64,000 nt of DNA from an uncultured Ruminococcus sp. (GCA_937902395.1 CALGTV010000065.1:1-64000); one strand, 5' to 3'; positions 15,674 through 22,585 are shown, counted from the first letter of the stretch. The notes: generated by a model from the letters alone, not told the origin. Translations and numbers: made by a program.

Positions 15674-15946
15674 TTATACTTTTAAGTGCCATTCCACAGA
15701 ACAGTCTTCAAGAAAACCGTCAACGAAGTCATCAAGAGTAACACCCTCAAGGTCCATACAGTTTTCATTGTACCAAGTCATGGCAGCGTCAGTAGCAGAA
15801 TCGTAATACCATTCATCACTTACGCTATCTGCCGCATAACCTCTATCAAGAGGTGTTGACGTAGGAGAGCAGAAGACTGGTAAGGTAACCGATTCTTTTA
15901 TTCCTGTTGGGTTATGAACCCAAGTTGCTTCAATGTCAAATCTCAT
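15674..15946 (-). CDS. Hypothetical acidic protein
   Basis: A 90-residue protein beginning MRFDIEATWVH. The start at 15946 follows GGGAAAGGAAA. A five-residue longer start is possible. It is acidic (ends DDFVDGFLEDCSVEWHLKV), with no recognised motif. Confidence 0.65.
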   Translation of the reverse strand: MRFDIEATWVHNPTGIKESVTLPVFCSPTSTPLDRGYAADSVSDEWYYDSATDAAMTWYNENCMDLEGVTLDDFVDGFLEDCSVEWHLKV

Positions 15947-15963
15947 TTTCCTTTCCCTCACTT

Positions 15964-16001
15964 TCTATAATAATTATAGCAAAAATTTTGGAAAAAGTCA
16001 A
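15964..16001 (-). promoter_or_regulatory. Early-type sigma70 promoter
   Basis: TTGACT, 17 bp and TATAAT on the minus strand for 15674-15946 and the tRNAs beyond. Confidence 0.85.
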
Positions 16002-16022
16002 CTGTTTTTAATTTTGAAATTT

Positions 16023-16097
16023 TGGCACCCCGTAGTGGAATCGAACCACTATCTTAAAGTTCGTAGCTTCATATCCTATCCGTTGAACGAACGGGGC
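16023..16097 (-). tRNA. tRNA-Arg(ACG)
   Basis: Acceptor GCCCCGT/ACGGGGT, anticodon loop CTACGAA on TGAAG/CTTTA, and GCCA end. Decoding all CGN codons would need A34-to-inosine editing by the host enzyme. Confidence 0.92.
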
Positions 16098-16112
16098 TTT
16101 TCTCATATCCTT

Positions 16113-16187
16113 TGGAGATTCCGGTGGGAGTCGAACCCACGACTCCGGTTTTGCAGACCGGTGTCTTAGCCTCTTGACGACGGAATC
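16113..16187 (-). tRNA. tRNA-Cys(GCA)
   Basis: Acceptor GATTCCG/CGGAATC, anticodon loop CTGCAAA, and U73 as in cysteine tRNAs. Leader and trailer extend the acceptor helix by several more pairs (TTTTGGA/TCCAAAG), an unusually long precursor stem. Confidence 0.93.
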
Positions 16188-16457
16188 TCCAAAAGATACG
16201 AGAAGGAAAGGTGTGCTATTACGCCAAAGAACGCTCCGAGTTATCTCTGCCGGCACGCTCATTACTACTAAGATAACTTTAGAATACAAATGAGACGTTG
16301 AGGAGCTACCCTCACCTGCCCCGGATACCGTTTCACTCCAACTTAGCAGTCGTTCTGTTAATAACACGCTACTTCGGTCCGTCCCCTGTAAGTGGGTAGC
16401 AGTGGTGTTCACTCTTTAAAAGATGGCTGCTTCTAAGCCAACTTCCCTTTCCTTTAT
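16188..16457 (-). other. 270-nt non-coding leader between promoter and tRNA-Cys
   Basis: No ORF. GTGTTATTA and TAATAGCAC pair over 9 bp and enclose about 150 nt, suggesting a folded RNA at the start of this transcript. No family recognised. Confidence 0.4.
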
Positions 16458-16495
16458 TCTATAATAATTATAGCACAATTTTTATTTTTTGTAAA
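16458..16495 (-). promoter_or_regulatory. Early-type sigma70 promoter for tRNAs
   Basis: TTTACA, 17 bp and TATAAT on the minus strand. Confidence 0.85.
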
Positions 16496-16504
16496 GCTCT
16501 TAAC

Positions 16505-17035
16505 TCAATAAGAATTTATGATTTCGATTGAGAACTCATACTCTTCAAGAGTCATCAGCACATCGTGAAGATTGAATTGTGTATCAGGGTAGTCGCCCTC
16601 GTCTTCAATATCACGAATTACATCTGCGATAATACCACAGTTGAGATAATGTTCTCTGTCCTCGATGTTCTCATAAGCCAAAATGTCTTCGAAGCGAGCG
16701 AAAAGATTATCCCAAGCACAAAGCCTTGAAAGCTGACGAAGGGTAATCTGTCGAGCAGAGTGAGCACCCCAGATTGAATCTGTAAACAGCTCATCATTCC
16801 TATCTGCCACAGCGGCAGAAAGAGTTTCGATGATGTCCTCAAGAGCTTCAGGCTTAACCTCAAGCTGCCAGTCTTCATCATATGAGATTACATTCTCTTC
16901 GTTTGCCATTGCAACCTGCATTGTCTTAGTGCGAAGTGCCCAGCACTTACGCCAGTAAGCAATTTCAAAATTGGCAACGACTTCCTTATCCTTTCTTCGC
17001 TTCAGCTTTACACTGATTTCATAGTCAAGTCCCAT
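16505..17035 (-). CDS. Conserved phage protein, MGLD family relative
   Basis: A 176-residue protein starting MGLDYEISVKL with the family-like IAYWRKCWALR segment near residue 27. It appears to be a distant relative of 7475-7963 with a different C-terminal half rich in acidic helices. Function unknown. Confidence 0.65.
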   Translation of the reverse strand: MGLDYEISVKLKRRKDKEVVANFEIAYWRKCWALRTKTMQVAMANEENVISYDEDWQLEVKPEALEDIIETLSAAVADRNDELFTDSIWGAHSARQITLRQLSRLCAWDNLFARFEDILAYENIEDREHYLNCGIIADVIRDIEDEGDYPDTQFNLHDVLMTLEEYEFSIEIINSY

Positions 17036-17038
17036 AGC

Positions 17039-17158
17039 TTACTCCTCTCTGTCTCTCGTGCCGAGAGAATCATCTGCATCTCCCGCCGCCTTGCAGAAGA
17101 CCCATGCGAAGAATGCTGTCACGAGCCAGATGACTCCACCGATGATTACCACTTTCAT
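17039..17158 (-). CDS. Small single-pass membrane protein
   Basis: A 39-residue ORF with one hydrophobic segment (residues 3-24, including VIWLVTAFFAWVF) and a short charged tail. It is 1 nt from its upstream neighbour (17160) and stops just before the next start. Role unknown. Confidence 0.6.
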   Translation of the reverse strand: MKVVIIGGVIWLVTAFFAWVFCKAAGDADDSLGTRDREE

Positions 17159-17159
17159 A

Positions 17160-17327
17160 TCACAGCACCTCGACAGAATCGATTTCGACATTATACTTGA
17201 GAGCGAACTCTCTCTTAGCCTTGCGGATTGCGTCAGGAGTATCGGTCATTACAACCTGCTCGGTATAGAATTCCTTGCCACCGAAGCCTTCTGCTGTCTT
17301 TGCTCTGAGTACGAATGTTCTTTCCAT
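17160..17327 (-). CDS. Hypothetical small protein
   Basis: A 55-residue protein beginning MERTFVLRAKTAEG. The start at 17327 follows AAAGGAGAG. A longer frame upstream overlaps 17341-17676 and is rejected. No known motif. Confidence 0.65.
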   Translation of the reverse strand: MERTFVLRAKTAEGFGGKEFYTEQVVMTDTPDAIRKAKREFALKYNVEIDSVEVL

Positions 17328-17340
17328 GATAATCTCTCCT

Positions 17341-17676
17341 TTATATCTCGTCATACATAGGGGCATATTTGCGAATATGATTATGAGTGACCGTAGCCAT
17401 CAGCTTTTCATTACCATCAACTTCCTTGATGTAAATATCAGTCTTGTCTGTTGTGACAGAACCTCTACCTCTTGGAAAGGTAAATTTCTTCGCCGCCTTT
17501 TCAAGATAAGGTAAGTCAATAGTATTAAGCTCCATTCTGCCGCCGCTATGACGGATAAGAATAAAAAGCGGAACACCATTAATCAGTTTGGGATTGCTGT
17601 CAAGTAATCGTCTATGCCACTTAACAGAGTATTCTTCATACTGGTCAGTGACAATGAGATGTGTTTTTACTCTCAT
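17341..17676 (-). CDS. Hypothetical phage protein
   Basis: A 111-residue basic protein, first gene after the promoter at 17699-17736. It contains HSGGRMELN and PRGRGSVTTDK segments. No recognised family. Confidence 0.65.
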   Translation of the reverse strand: MRVKTHLIVTDQYEEYSVKWHRRLLDSNPKLINGVPLFILIRHSGGRMELNTIDLPYLEKAAKKFTFPRGRGSVTTDKTDIYIKEVDGNEKLMATVTHNHIRKYAPMYDEI

Positions 17677-17698
17677 TCAATCTCTTCCTTTCTCATTT

Positions 17699-17736
17699 TC
17701 TATAATAATTATAGCAAAAATTTTGAAATTTGTCAA
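17699..17736 (-). promoter_or_regulatory. Early-type sigma70 promoter
   Basis: TTGACA, 17 bp and TATAAT on the minus strand, 22 nt downstream of the tmRNA 3' end. Confidence 0.85.
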
Positions 17737-17757
17737 GATTTTCTGAGATTAAAATTT

Positions 17758-18108
17758 TGGTGGAGATGAGGAGAATCGAACTCCTGTCCAAACCCCTTCC
17801 TCAACTTCTTATCTACAAGTTTAGGATTCCCGACCCTGTTCTCTTTCTTCCACGCTCTTTCGGGACCACGAATGGTGGAGACGTATTGGTCATTGATACG
17901 AATGAGCCGTCACCAAGCCAGCTCACAGAATAAAGAATAAGTCGAAAGAGTTAAGAATCCTTCTTTATTAGTAAATTACAGAACTCTCATTGACGCTGCC
18001 GATTAGGCAGCAAGTGCATAAGTATTTGCGTTTATATTTAAGTTTGGCTAAAGGTGCCACCTACTTGCTTGAAGCGATTTCAAAGCCTGTCGAAACCTTT
18101 ACATCCCC
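17758..18108 (-). ncRNA. ssrA: Phage-encoded tmRNA (ssrA)
   Basis: The 5' end GGGGATG pairs with CATCTCC at the 3' end, which closes with ACCA and has G3-U70 for alanylation. The hallmark GGTTTCGACAGG follows the 5' strand. The 3' end has a tRNA-like T-arm (GGAGTTCGATTCTCC). The tag frame ends NANTYALAA followed by TAA, the usual ALAA degradation signal. tmRNA rescues stalled ribosomes. A phage copy may support translation of recoded messages or replace a blocked host copy. Confidence 0.92.
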
Positions 18109-18109
18109 A

Positions 18110-18355
18110 TTACTTGCCGAGAGAAGGTTCATCAAGAGAACTCTGAACGCAACTTATCTTCTGAATAGAAGACGCCGATGTAGACTTTACATCGACGACC
18201 TTAACACGAGTACCATTACATACCGCCTTAGTGCCGTCCTCTGAAAGCATACGAATTACATCGCCCTTCTTAGGTACATTGCCTACAACTTCATAGTCAT
18301 AAGTTCTGCCGCCAAAGATAAGCTGCTTATTTTTGAACTGAACTGTAACGAACAT
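18110..18355 (-). CDS. Hypothetical protein upstream of tmRNA
   Basis: An 81-residue protein starting MFVTVQFKNKQLIFGG at 18355, chosen for its AAAGGAG site. The stop is 2 nt from the tmRNA 5' end. It looks like a small beta-barrel (residues 1-65). No recognised family. Confidence 0.65.
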   Translation of the reverse strand: MFVTVQFKNKQLIFGGRTYDYEVVGNVPKKGDVIRMLSEDGTKAVCNGTRVKVVDVKSTSASSIQKISCVQSSLDEPSLGK

Positions 18356-18380
18356 AATGTTCTCCTTTCTTATTAAAACT

Positions 18381-18443
18381 CGACGGTAAATACTCCGCAA
18401 AAGTGGTCGCGAAATGATTTTCTCAATGATTGCTGACCCGTCA
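18381..18443 (-). repeat. CAGCAA-stem element without tRNA
   Basis: TGACGG/CCGTCG closing stem and GTCAGCAATCATTGA after the first strand. It begins 5 nt after the suppressor tRNA. Weaker stem than the other copies. Confidence 0.5.
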
Positions 18444-18447
18444 TTAT

Positions 18448-18526
18448 TGGTTACTCCGCTCGGATTCGAACCGAGGAAATGCCGGTTTTAGAGACCGGTG
18501 CCTTAAGCCCTCTTGGCGACGGAGTA
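18448..18526 (-). tRNA. Amber suppressor tRNA (anticodon CTA), Gln-like
   Basis: Acceptor TACTCCG/CGGAGTA, anticodon stem CCGGT/ACCGG with loop CTCTAAA giving CTA, and ACCA. The D-arm (GCCAAG...AAGGC) and the weak U1-A72 pair resemble the glutamine tRNAs of this array. It reads UAG and fits the in-frame TAG codons in at least eleven genes here, all compatible with glutamine. Confidence 0.9.
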
Positions 18527-18538
18527 ATATGGTAAATC

Positions 18539-18631
18539 ACGATAGAGGTCTTTGCCACCGTGGCTTTTATCGCAAGGAGTCGAACCTGCGTTCATATGCT
18601 CAGAATTTTTATGTATTGCTGTGTCTATCGT
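18539..18631 (-). pseudogene. CAGCAA-stem element with tRNA 3' half (decayed permuted tRNA?)
   Basis: ACGATAGA/TCTATCGT closing stem and CACAGCAATACATA. Inside is a T-arm (CGCAGG...CCTTGCG, one bulge) then GCCA-CGG-TGGC, the arrangement of a permuted tRNA acceptor, but no D-arm follows. It lies 3 nt after tRNA-Ile(TAT). Confidence 0.55.
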
Positions 18632-18633
18632 AT

Positions 18634-18710
18634 TGGTAGTGCCGGAGGGACTCGAACCCTCGACCACTCTCTTATAAGGGGAGTGCTCTAACCGGCTGAG
18701 CTACGACACT
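18634..18710 (-). tRNA. tRNA-Ile(TAT)
   Basis: Acceptor AGTGTCG/CGGCACT, anticodon loop CTTATAA, and ACCA. One C-A mismatch in the anticodon stem. Confidence 0.88.
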
Positions 18711-18718
18711 ATTGGAAT

Positions 18719-18806
18719 TGGCGCCGTGGGAGAGATTCGAACTCTCAGTCCCTTTCAGGACGACGGTTTTCAAGACCGCGCCTCCTCCCCACTAAGGTAC
18801 CACGGC
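18719..18806 (-). tRNA. tRNA-Ser(TGA), class II
   Basis: Acceptor GCCGTGG/CCACGGC, anticodon loop CTTGAAA, a long variable arm and GCCA end. Confidence 0.93.
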
Positions 18807-18815
18807 ATATTAAAT

Positions 18816-18904
18816 TGGCGTGAGGGGAGGGATTCGAACCCTCGGACCCGTTAGGGTCGGTTCCTTAGCAGGGAACTGGTTTAAGCCAACTCACCCACCC
18901 CCAC
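18816..18904 (-). tRNA. tRNA-Ser(GCT), class II
   Basis: Acceptor GTGGGGG/CCCTCAC, anticodon loop CTGCTAA on GTTCC/GGAAC, a long variable arm and GCCA end. Confidence 0.93.
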
Positions 18905-18913
18905 ATTATAAGG

Positions 18914-19132
18914 TTAATAAACCTTAATAGGGATATCTCTGTAAACAGGAAGTGCAGGACACATTTCACCCCAAACCTCTGTTGGAGGAAAAGTAAAAAC
19001 ATGAACCTCAGTCCAAACCCATTTTGTGCCAGTCTTACGAACTTCCTTTGCATGAGTGTCACAGAAATCAAGTTTACCAATTCTCTTGGTTGCTTCTCTA
19101 TGACAGATAGGACATTTTCTTGCGAATTTCAT
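18914..19132 (-). CDS. Small zinc-finger protein
   Basis: A 72-residue protein with CPICHREATKRIGKLDFCDTHAKE near residues 7-29, a Cys2-Cys/His zinc site. It lies inside the tRNA array, expressed with the neighbouring RNAs. Nucleic-acid binding is plausible. Confidence 0.7.
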   Translation of the reverse strand: MKFARKCPICHREATKRIGKLDFCDTHAKEVRKTGTKWVWTEVHVFTFPPTEVWGEMCPALPVYRDIPIKVY

Positions 19133-19158
19133 TATAACCCCTCCTTAATAAGTAGGGC

Positions 19159-19283
19159 AAGACACAATACATTTATGCCTGTTGCTCTCCCACTTGAGCT
19201 ACTCCGCCATGGTGGCGGAGGCAGGATTCGAACCTACAACCCACTGGTTTCTATTATGTACATTGGCTTGCTGTGTGTGTCTT
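19159..19283 (-). tRNA. Circularly permuted tRNA (identity unassigned) in a CAGCAA-stem element
   Basis: AAGACACA/TGTGTCTT closes the unit. After CACAGCAA come CCAGT, T-arm GTAGG/CCTGC, acceptor CTCCGCC, ACCA, a single T, then acceptor GGCGGAG, D-arm GCTC/GAGC and ACAGG. The acceptor pairs 7/7. The anticodon stem ACAGG/CCAGT has one A-A mismatch, and no standard loop is complete in either half, so the anticodon cannot be read. It begins 4 nt after the split tRNA-Lys. Confidence 0.75.
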
Positions 19284-19326
19284 ATGTGGTGTGCCTGAGG
19301 GGGCTCGAACCCCTGACCTACGGATT

Positions 19327-19816
19327 TTTTCGTCCTTCAGAAATGGCAATCACATTATTTGAATAATATCCTCTAACTTATAATCCTTTGCAAAAAGGAC
19401 TCCCTTTGTTTGTCCATTCTTTGTAGGAACAAATCTTAACTTTTGCTCCTTCTTCCCACAAACATCAAAAGGAATTAGATAACATTGACCCTCATGCATT
19501 GTAGCAAAGAAATCAACATCATCAGATGTGTAAGAAATATTCTTCGTACCTTGTGTATTAGTATGACTTGTACTTGTAGCGAACACTAAATAAGCATCTT
19601 CCTTATAATTTCCAGTCTTAACCTGAATCTTATAAAGCTTCTTATTTACATCTACAATAAAATCATAACGAGAACTTTGAACCAAAGGCTTAGAAACTAA
19701 GATTCCTTGCTTCAAAAATTCTATTGCCACCTGCTGTTCAGTAATTTCGCCCTTAAAATGACTGCTTAGTTCCACAATATCACCCCTTAAGATGATTGCC
19801 AATCTACATGAGTCAA
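19327..19816 (-). mobile_element. 490-nt insert (intron-like) in tRNA-Lys with nuclease ORF
   Basis: The ORF takes about 426 nt. GGCAATCA near the 5' end pairs with TGATTGCC near the 3' end, and the T-rich anticodon side pairs with CGAAAAA at the 3' boundary. As in the other two inserts the anticodon is masked and no ribozyme fits outside the ORF. Confidence 0.75.
19350..19775 (-). CDS. PD-(D/E)XK homing-type endonuclease inside tRNA-Lys
   Basis: A 141-residue protein starting at a GTG (19775) after AAGGGGTG. The longer upstream frame runs through the tRNA 5' exon and is rejected. It has KGEITE, RYDFI and KIQVKT catalytic motifs and the PTKNGQTKGV block shared with the Thr and Ala insert proteins. 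Confidence 0.8.
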   Translation of the reverse strand: MELSSHFKGEITEQQVAIEFLKQGILVSKPLVQSSRYDFIVDVNKKLYKIQVKTGNYKEDAYLVFATSTSHTNTQGTKNISYTSDDVDFFATMHEGQCYLIPFDVCGKKEQKLRFVPTKNGQTKGVLFAKDYKLEDIIQIM

Positions 19817-19863
19817 AAAAGTCCGCTACTCTACCATCTGAGTTACAGGCACATTTCAAATTC

Positions 19864-19928
19864 AAGACTCCTTAACATTACTTCTCAATATTTCAGGTAT
19901 TGTTTTTATAGTTTGCTGTTAGAGCCTT
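19864..19928 (-). repeat. CAGCAA-stem element without tRNA
   Basis: AAGGCTCT pairs with GGAGTCTT (two G-U), then AACAGCAA and a CAATA/TATTG hairpin. It ends 12 nt before the split tRNA-Lys. Confidence 0.6.
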
Positions 19929-19952
19929 ATAATTAAAGCTAAGTTTAATATC

Positions 19953-20060
19953 AAGACAGTTTAATTACGACGCCATGGGCGTTTTAGGATTTGAACCTAA
20001 TAGAAGAATTTACAACAAAAATTTTTCATTAACCTGTATATGTATTGCTGTAACTGCCTT
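19953..20060 (-). pseudogene. CAGCAA-stem element with decayed permuted tRNA
   Basis: AAGGCAGTT/AACTGTCTT closing stem and ACAGCAATACATA. Inside a T-arm (TAGG TTCAAAT CCTA) is followed by ACGCC-CAT-GGCGT, the permuted acceptor junction, but the D-arm is missing. It lies 3 nt after tRNA-Pro. Confidence 0.55.
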
Positions 20061-20062
20061 AG

Positions 20063-20138
20063 TGGTCCGAGTGGGGAGACTCGAACTCCCAGCCTCATGC
20101 TCCCAAAGCACGCGCGCTGCCAGTTGCGCTACACCCGG
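20063..20138 (-). tRNA. tRNA-Pro(TGG), copy 1
   Basis: Acceptor CCGGGTG/CACTCGG, anticodon loop TTTGGGA on CGTGC/GCATG, and ACCA. Confidence 0.92.
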
Positions 20139-20497
20139 ATAATTATTTAAGAAAACTACATTTGGGAAGGACTTTCTCTTGGGTTGCCCTACACAACACC
20201 AGACGCTTATAGTTGGTCTGTGTAGCCAACAGAACTTCTCATTACGAGATTCTCTCCTTCATCCACTCCTCGGGCTCACCCAATGAGTGTCCTTCCCGCC
20301 TGCGGGGAACTCTGTCTGCGCTCCCGTTGACCGCCTTACTCACTGCTTCCTTGCCAACCTATAACGGCTCCACAATGAGCAGGTCAACCGCTAATATAAA
20401 CACCCTGACAGGAGGTTTGCCCACTTATCGTATGAGCTGTTCCTTACGCCCCATAGGGGAGGATTGATTCATCGCCAACAATGTCACCAATCCTAAC
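20139..20497 (-). ncRNA. 359-nt non-coding region with a structured RNA candidate
   Basis: No ORF. GGGAAGGAC pairs with GTCCTTCCC around 20174-20305 and encloses a further GGCTACACA/TGTGTAG stem. The rest has a GTTGACC/GGTCAAC pair. This looks like one or two folded RNAs, with no family recognised. Confidence 0.45.
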
Positions 20498-20573
20498 TGG
20501 TACCCGAAGCCGGGCTCGAACCGACGACCCCCTCCTTGTAAGGGAGGTGCTCTCCCAGCTAAGCTATTCGGGC
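20498..20573 (-). tRNA. tRNA-Val(TAC)
   Basis: Acceptor GCCCGAA/TTCGGGT, anticodon loop CTTACAA on CCTCC/GGAGG, and ACCA. Confidence 0.93.
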
Positions 20574-20586
20574 ATTTCCTTAACTT

Positions 20587-20624
20587 TCTATAATAATTAT
20601 ATCACAATTTTTATTGAAAGTCAA
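20587..20624 (-). promoter_or_regulatory. Early-type sigma70 promoter for tRNAs
   Basis: TTGACT, 17 bp and TATAAT on the minus strand upstream of tRNA-Val. Confidence 0.85.
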
Positions 20625-20648
20625 GTTTTTTAAGATGAAAAGTTTGAC

Positions 20649-20776
20649 AAGACCGGTTTGTTCTTATTACGCGTGATAACCCTTTCACCAACCCGCCATA
20701 ATGGTTGCGGGCGAAGGACTCGAACCCCCAATTCGTGCTCCTGATGCAAAAGAAATATGTATTGCTGAACGGTCTT
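20649..20776 (-). tRNA. Circularly permuted tRNA-Leu(CAG) in a CAGCAA-stem element
   Basis: AAGACCG/CGGTCTT closes the unit. After TTCAGCAA come GC-ATCAGGA-GCACG (anticodon CAG), T-arm, acceptor GCCCGCA, ACCA, TTAT, acceptor GGCGGGT, D-arm GTGA/TCAC and CGT. Joining CGT to GC completes stem CGTGC/GCACG, which places the break between nucleotides 29 and 30. Acceptor pairing is 6/7 (G1-A72). Short variable loop. It starts 3 nt after tRNA-Leu(TAG). Confidence 0.8.
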
Positions 20777-20778
20777 AG

Positions 20779-20857
20779 TGGTACGGGGTAGGGGATTCGA
20801 ACCCCTAAAATCTTGCTTCTAAGGCAAGCATGTATACCTAAGTTCCATCAACCCCGC
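20779..20857 (-). tRNA. tRNA-Leu(TAG) with short variable loop
   Basis: Acceptor GCGGGGT/ACCCCGT, anticodon loop CTTAGAA on CTTGC/GCAAG, and ACCA. The D-arm is leucine-like but the variable loop is only about 5 nt. Confidence 0.88.
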
Positions 20858-20888
20858 ATCTTTTCGCCGCCAGATGACGGCGAATAAA

Positions 20889-21395
20889 TTACTTTGAAAA
20901 CTTGTTTGCGATACCAGAAGCTGTGTAGCTATCTGGCTTAATAGCCACATCGAAACCTGCTGAGTGAACCCATGCAACAATTTCGCTGATAAGCTGATTT
21001 GTCTTGCCGTAGTGACCAATGTCACAGTGTACACTGAAGTTCACATTGAGGTCATCAATAAGAATATCCTTATCACAAAGGACAACTCCTACACCATCAA
21101 GTAAACCAGTTGCGTTCTCGATTGAACGTGAAGTCTCCTCATAAATCTTCTGCTTTAGAGAAGTAATCTTCTGCAAGTATTCAGTACGGTAGAAGAAAAT
21201 GCCGCCATGTCCAACGCGGTGAACAGCAATTACCTCAACCATCTTGGTTGCTGAATGGTTCTGTGAGTCAGTACCTACGGTAATATTGTATGTCTCGTTT
21301 GTGTCTTCTGCGATGTAATCAGCAATAAGCTGAATCATCTCACTTTGCGTACACTTTTCTCCATTGCCGCGCCGAAAAATCTTTTCCTTTTCCAT
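20889..21395 (-). CDS. RNase H-like protein, DUF458/YkuK type
   Basis: A 168-residue protein similar to YkuK-type proteins with an RNase H-like fold. The first conserved block is NITVGTDSQNHS with the likely catalytic Asp, the middle has SRSIENATGLL, and the end has KPDSYTASGIANKFSK. The start at 21395 follows GGAGAG; the frame upstream runs into tRNA-Leu(TAA). Role unknown. RNA-array location is suggestive. Confidence 0.75.
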   Translation of the reverse strand: MEKEKIFRRGNGEKCTQSEMIQLIADYIAEDTNETYNITVGTDSQNHSATKMVEVIAVHRVGHGGIFFYRTEYLQKITSLKQKIYEETSRSIENATGLLDGVGVVLCDKDILIDDLNVNFSVHCDIGHYGKTNQLISEIVAWVHSAGFDVAIKPDSYTASGIANKFSK

Positions 21396-21424
21396 AGCGG
21401 TTTCTCTCCTTTCAAAAAGTTTAG

Positions 21425-21501
21425 TGGTGCCCCAAATGGGATTCGAACCCATACTGGACGGATTTTAAGTCCGCTGTCTCTGCCGATTGGACTACTGGGG
21501 C
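21425..21501 (-). tRNA. tRNA-Leu(TAA) with short variable loop
   Basis: Acceptor GCCCCAG/TTGGGGC, anticodon loop CTTAAAA on GCGGA/TCCGT, 5-nt variable loop (class I) and ACCA. Confidence 0.9.
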
Positions 21502-21507
21502 AAAAAC

Positions 21508-21641
21508 AAGATACGTTTTTCGTTTATAACCTGCTCTACCGACTGAGCTACCGTTGCTCCATAGGCGCAACGAGTGGGACTCGAACCCACGACCGGGGGA
21601 TTAACAATTCCAAAGCTATTATAGATTGCTGTGCGTATCTT
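21508..21641 (-). tRNA. Circularly permuted tRNA-Asn(GTT) in a CAGCAA-stem element
   Basis: AAGATACG/CGTATCTT closes the unit. After CACAGCAA come the GTT anticodon loop with TCCCC, T-arm GTGGG/CCCAC, acceptor TCGTTGC, GCC, six nt, acceptor GCAACGG, D-arm GCTC/GAGC and AGG. Acceptor pairs 7/7 (one G-U). The rebuilt anticodon loop may have 8 nt. CCA is incomplete (GCC), so nucleotidyl addition would be needed. It starts 3 nt after tRNA-Glu. Confidence 0.8.
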
Positions 21642-21643
21642 AG

Positions 21644-21719
21644 TGGTGACGGCTACGGGATTCGAACCCGTGACTCCAGCGTGAAAGGCTGGTGACTTAT
21701 ACCGCTTGTCGAAGCCGCC
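21644..21719 (-). tRNA. tRNA-Glu(TTC), copy 2
   Basis: Acceptor GGCGGCT/AGCCGTC, anticodon loop CTTTCAC on CCAGC/GCTGG, and ACCA. A perfect GTGTCCAC/GTGGACAC hairpin follows on the right at 21725-21748. Confidence 0.9.
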
Positions 21720-21801
21720 ATTCGTGTCCACATCAGGGGTGGACACCCATATGGTTGCTTAACCTCTATGTTTAAAGTCCTGATGTTAAGCCGTGGACTA
21801 T

Positions 21802-21877
21802 TGGTCGGAGTGACAGGACTCGAACCTGCGGCATCATGGTCCCAAACCACGCATTCTACCAACTGAATTACACCCCG
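21802..21877 (-). tRNA. tRNA-Pro(TGG), copy 2
   Basis: Acceptor CGGGGTG/CACTCCG, anticodon loop TTTGGGA on CGTGG/CCATG, and ACCA. Confidence 0.92.
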
Positions 21878-22265
21878 ATAATCGGTGAATTTATTAAGTC
21901 CTCACCGCAGAGACTATACGCATATTGTCGTGACAACGGGCGGTTGCTATCCCGCCGCCATAGCCAACACAAGCTATGAACCTTTCTATCATCTTGTTTC
22001 TTTTAACTCGCCAAGAGAAGCGAGCCGTCTTGGGTTCCCACACTATCGCAGTAAACGCGCCGCTTAACCACTCGGTTTAGGTAGAAAGAACCGAGAAATT
22101 GCCCCTTACATCGTCAGCAGTAGATGTATGATGTACATCAATGAGGAGTTCCCCTACGCTCTCCTCGTACTTGCCTACAACGGAGTAGAGATGGTTGCAG
22201 GACTTTATGGGTATAAAGGGAGTTTAACAACTTCCACGTTGGGTTTTAACGTCTTTTCCTTGACA
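21878..22265 (-). other. 388-nt non-coding region between tRNAs
   Basis: No convincing ORF. It holds several inverted repeats, e.g. CTCGGTT/AACCGAG near 22072-22096 and a short GATGTA/TACATC pair. GC content is higher than in the AT-rich spacers, so a structured RNA is likely, but no family is recognised. Confidence 0.4.
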
Positions 22266-22362
22266 TGGGTGCCAGTCGTGGATTCGAACCACGTTCGTCA
22301 ACCCTTTCGGGCGCCGAATCTGTTTCAGCTTTAAGATAGTTACCTTGCATTTCTAACCGGCA
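22266..22362 (-). tRNA. Unassigned tRNA-like gene, class II
   Basis: Acceptor TGCCGGT/ACTGGCA, T-arm CGTGG/CCACG, a long variable arm with a GAAA loop and C73 plus CCA. The anticodon region offers only a 4-bp stem with a 12-nt loop (TAAAGCTGAAAC), so no anticodon can be assigned. It may be degenerate or carry a tiny insertion. Confidence 0.5.
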
Positions 22363-22514
22363 ATATCAGTGAGGTTTTAAAATCTAAGCCAGTACAGGTA
22401 CTCGCTTTTGGAAACTCCCCTCAATGTTTTGGTCTTTCACTCCGACACTATTGCATCGGAACTTCAAAGGAGGTATGACCACTGTCACCCTACTCGAAAG
22501 CTCTTTCCGAACTT

Positions 22515-22552
22515 TCTATAATAATTATACCAAAAATTTTGGAAAATGTCAA
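22515..22552 (-). promoter_or_regulatory. Early-type sigma70 promoter
   Basis: TTGACA, 17 bp and TATAAT on the minus strand upstream of the unassigned tRNA. Confidence 0.85.
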
Positions 22553-22585
22553 CTTTTTAATTCCTCAAATTTTTTTTTAAATCAC

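Larger units (their letters stand above)
19287..19852 (-). tRNA. tRNA-Lys(TTT) interrupted by an ORF-bearing insert
   Basis: Exons 19852-19817 and 19326-19287 give acceptor GTGCCTG/CAGGCAC (7/7), anticodon stem GCGGA/TCCGT and, when joined, loop CTTTTAA for Lys(TTT), plus ACCA. The insert is again between nucleotides 36 and 37. Confidence 0.85.
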
